NCBI RefSeq assembly: GCF_003111625.1
Contig: NZ_MZGS01000029.1
Coordinates: forward strand, 1 to 64,000
Direction: 5' to 3'
Origin: Methanobrevibacter thaueri
GTDB taxonomy: Archaea; Methanobacteriota; Methanobacteria; Methanobacteriales; Methanobacteriaceae
Length of the DNA: 64,000 nt
Part shown: piece by piece, positions 61,721 to 64,000 of the stretch
Numbering within the stretch: position 1 is the first letter of the stretch
Layout of the letters: each line of letters starts with the position of its first letter
Notes under the pieces: generated by a model
Told to the model about the DNA's origin: nothing
Database searches by the model: none
Seen by the model: only the letters and a program-made list of their open reading frames with translations
Program-made: the position numbers and the translations under genes

Positions 61721-63493
61721 ATGACACATAAAACTCTAGGCATGTCATTGCTATTGCTTTTGGTGATAGTTTTATCCTTAAGCAGCGTTCAAGCAGCTAA
61801 CCAAACAGACATTACCTCACAAGATGCTTCAGACATCTTAAGTGACGTTAATGTCGACGGAAACACTGCAGCAGACATTCAAAATGCAATAGATAATGCA
61901 AATGAAGGAGATACAGTAAACCTTGGAAAAGACAAGCAGTATAATGTTAACTCCACCATCCAAATTACCAAAAAGGTAAGCATTAAAGGTGAAAACGTTA
62001 ACATTACATCTGAAAACGCATTTCAAATTAGAAGCACAGACAATGTGGAGATTAATGGTATAACATTCATCAACCCGAATGGCCTGCCGGATTATGGCGG
62101 ATCAATGAAGGGAAATGCAATTTATGCCCAGGCAACCAGAAGCCTTGTAATTGACAATTGCAGATTCATAAATTACGCCTACGGCATTGACATGTACTCT
62201 TCAGTTGATGGTATTGTTAAAAATTCCTATTTCACAGGAACCACAACAGGTGTTGTGCCTGACCGTGCAGACAGCGGTACAAAGGCATTGCAGCTTATGG
62301 GCTCAAGCAACATTCAGGTAATAAACAACACTTTCTCAGGCCACATTCTGGACGGTTTAAGCATAGCTTCTGCTTCAAGCAAGATTTTTGTTGAAAACAA
62401 CACTTTTATCAACAACACCTATGCAATATATTACGGTGGGGCATCAACCGAGGGAAACATTTTAAGAAACAACCGTTTCATAACCTGCGGAATGATCAAT
62501 ACCTCATATACCGGAAAGCTCGGATTTACAAAAGTTGATTATCAGAACTTGCCGGTTATCAGTTTGCAAAAGGCTTCAAGCAGTATAATTATAGATAATA
62601 ACACTTTCATTGTTAAAAACGGCAACCTGTTGATATTGTCTGAGGCTGAAAACACTGCACATGGGTTCCCGTCTGTTATCGGTGGAATAACAATCACCAA
62701 CAATACCGTTTTAAAAGCGGATGTGAGTGTTGACGGCTCCACTGTGGATTTCTACAATATCAATGTGGTGTCAAGTCTTGCCATTAACACCATTGATGAG
62801 ATTAATGTCAAGGACAATGACTTTTCAGACATTCCCGACATTAAAAAGTTTGAAATCAAGTTCAATTCCATCCAAACAAGTGACAATGATGTTTATATTC
62901 CTAAAACATCCATCAACACCATGATGCAAGTCACCTACGTCAAGGATGGTAGAGTCATCATCAAACTGACAAGCATTTCAGGCGATGAGCTTACAGGTGA
63001 AAAGATTACATATACTGTAAATGGAGGATCTTCAGTTACAGATACCACTGATGAGTACGGTCAAATCTACATTAACGACCTTTCAGGTGAAAGCAAAATC
63101 GAGGCTAAATATCTGGGAAGTGACACTTATGCCCAAAGCACTTTCAGCATAACTGCAGACACATCAAAACAGACCACAACAGCACCTGCAGCCACACCAA
63201 CAGTCAAGGTCACCAAAAAGGCAACCACATTAAGTATTGCCAAAAAGACTTTCAAAAAGAAAGCAACCAAAAAGCTCACCGCCACACTGAAATCCTCAGG
63301 CAAAGCCATTAAAAACAAAAAGATCACCTTCAAGGTCAACGGCAAAACATACTCTGCAAAAACCAACGCCAAAGGTGTTGCAACAGTAAAAATCAAACTG
63401 ACCAAAAAGGGAACATTCAAATACACTGCCAAGTTTGCAGGCGATGCAACATACAAGGCAGTAAGCAAAACCAGTAAAATCAAAGTAAAATAA
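61721..63493 (+). CDS. adhesin-like protein: beta-helix plus Ig-like and Lys-rich C-terminal domain
   Basis: The 590-residue protein has a signal peptide (about 1-26), a right-handed beta-helix (about 45-370) with rungs such as 'NNTFSGHILDGLSIASASS', an Ig-like repeat ('GGSSVTDTTDEYGQIYIND'), a Thr-rich linker and a Lys-rich end ('VNGKTYSAKTNAKGVATVKIK', 'YKAVSKTSKIKVK'). The tail resembles that of the adhesin at 55893 and the remnant at 46126. The base use is less AT-biased than in its neighbour, suggesting a different history. GGAG lies 13 nt before the ATG. Confidence 0.84.
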   Translation: MTHKTLGMSLLLLLVIVLSLSSVQAANQTDITSQDASDILSDVNVDGNTAADIQNAIDNANEGDTVNLGKDKQYNVNSTIQITKKVSIKGENVNITSENAFQIRSTDNVEINGITFINPNGLPDYGGSMKGNAIYAQATRSLVIDNCRFINYAYGIDMYSSVDGIVKNSYFTGTTTGVVPDRADSGTKALQLMGSSNIQVINNTFSGHILDGLSIASASSKIFVENNTFINNTYAIYYGGASTEGNILRNNRFITCGMINTSYTGKLGFTKVDYQNLPVISLQKASSSIIIDNNTFIVKNGNLLILSEAENTAHGFPSVIGGITITNNTVLKADVSVDGSTVDFYNINVVSSLAINTIDEINVKDNDFSDIPDIKKFEIKFNSIQTSDNDVYIPKTSINTMMQVTYVKDGRVIIKLTSISGDELTGEKITYTVNGGSSVTDTTDEYGQIYINDLSGESKIEAKYLGSDTYAQSTFSITADTSKQTTTAPAATPTVKVTKKATTLSIAKKTFKKKATKKLTATLKSSGKAIKNKKITFKVNGKTYSAKTNAKGVATVKIKLTKKGTFKYTAKFAGDATYKAVSKTSKIKVK

Positions 63494-63692
63494 TCCCCAA
63501 AAGGGTTTATTTTACATCTTTTTTATTTTTAGATACTTATCATTATTGAATTAAATATGATTGATATTTTTAAATTTATTTGTTTATCTAAACATTCATG
63601 AAAAATCAAAATTGAAAGATAAACTTGAGCAATCATATTACCGGAAATAAGCATATAAACTGATATTTATCTGCTATCTATTTTAATGAATA

Positions 63693-64000
63693 TCATCCTA
63701 TATATTTCCTGTGGGCTATTTTTACATTGCTCTGATTTACCATGGCATATTGCATGGTGGTGTCAATCTGCACATGCCCCAATAGTCTTTGAACCTGCTC
63801 GATTGGCATTCCCTTATCTATTGCCTTTGTTGCCATTGTTCTTCTGAATTTATGGGGATGCACTTTTTTAATATCAGATTCACGACCGAGTTTGCGCATT
63901 CTTTTTTCAACTTCGGTGATTCCAATCCTGCTGTGAGGTTTTCTGATTGATACAAAAAGAGCGGGATTACTGTCATCTCTAGACTCCAGATATTTTTGCA
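63693..64000 (-). CDS. tyrosine recombinase/integrase, C-terminal part (cut by window edge)
   Basis: The frame is open from the stop at 63693 through base 64000. The catalytic core is visible: 'HPHKFRRT' (HxxR), 'RLLGHVQIDTTMQYA' with the second His and the nucleophilic Tyr, and the tail 'AHRKYIG'. The N-terminal part and the first catalytic Arg are outside. It resembles archaeal Xer-like or virus/element integrases; host or mobile origin is undecided. It lies beside the adhesin island. Confidence 0.87.
   Translation of the reverse strand, partial: QKYLESRDDSNPALFVSIRKPHSRIGITEVEKRMRKLGRESDIKKVHPHKFRRTMATKAIDKGMPIEQVQRLLGHVQIDTTMQYAMVNQSNVKIAHRKYIG

Noticed and set aside
63127-63483. Minus-strand hydrophobic ORF in the last adhesin
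   Set aside because: It is the complement of Lys/Thr-rich codons (AAA/ACA give TTT/TGT), a common artefact.

Overview
The window is about 64 kb of AT-rich archaeal chromosome. It most likely comes from a gut- or rumen-type Methanobrevibacter, or a close relative in Methanobacteriales. The evidence is a gene set that includes thiol:fumarate reductase TfrA, an HMf-type histone, Alba, Orc1/Cdc6, the DNA polymerase D small subunit, CTP-dependent riboflavin kinase, TrpB2 and AmrS. A dense block of long adhesin-like surface proteins supports the same assignment. No rRNA or tRNA gene was recognised.

Layout. Positions 1-1062 hold a broken transposase end, a hairpin-rich candidate RNA and an operator-like repeat array. 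Positions 1063-13.8k hold a DNA-repair-type radical SAM gene, a parA/parB-like pair facing a 325-bp iteron array, trpB2 with TRP-box promoter, a DUF1786 gene, a PHP phosphoesterase, Alba, LeuA, and a PadR-controlled ABC exporter operon with a beta-propeller surface protein. Positions 14-24.6k hold a HAD protein, GatA, a radical SAM protein, a permuted CobB/CobQ-like protein, the riboflavin pair ribB/ribK with an FMN riboswitch, tfrA, dadD and a histone. Positions 24.8-29k hold hisG, pyrB, and orc1/cdc6 next to an ORB-containing replication origin. Positions 29-44.7k are rich in corrinoid/F430 genes (cbiB, cbiG, cobJ, two CbiX-type chelatases), with fucA, DNA polymerase D small subunit, a PhoU-RCK_C/MgtE ion module, two cysteine-rich membrane proteins, a toxin-antitoxin pair, thiL, amrS and an altered site-2-protease-like protein.

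Positions 45-64k form a surface-protein island. A cassette of a MotA/TolQ/ExbB-like channel plus DUF2149 occurs twice, almost identical. One copy sits beside a roughly 2000-residue adhesin. The other sits beside an 18-codon remnant of a lost adhesin, and its ExbB-like gene has a T9 tract where the sister copy has T7, which breaks the normal start. DUF2149 resembles ExbD/TolR in having an Asp in its single membrane helix. The cassette therefore looks like a proton-motive-force unit tied to large surface proteins in a cell type that lacks an outer membrane. Three further adhesin-like genes follow, one with an exact 341-bp tandem repeat, and the window ends in a tyrosine recombinase.

The strongest candidates for something undescribed are three: the ExbB/DUF2149/adhesin cassette with its signs of duplication and turnover; the archaeal ParA with a ParB-like activator peptide and iteron array; and the FMN riboswitch controlling archaeal ribB. 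Functions are read from sequence motifs alone; no database search was possible.
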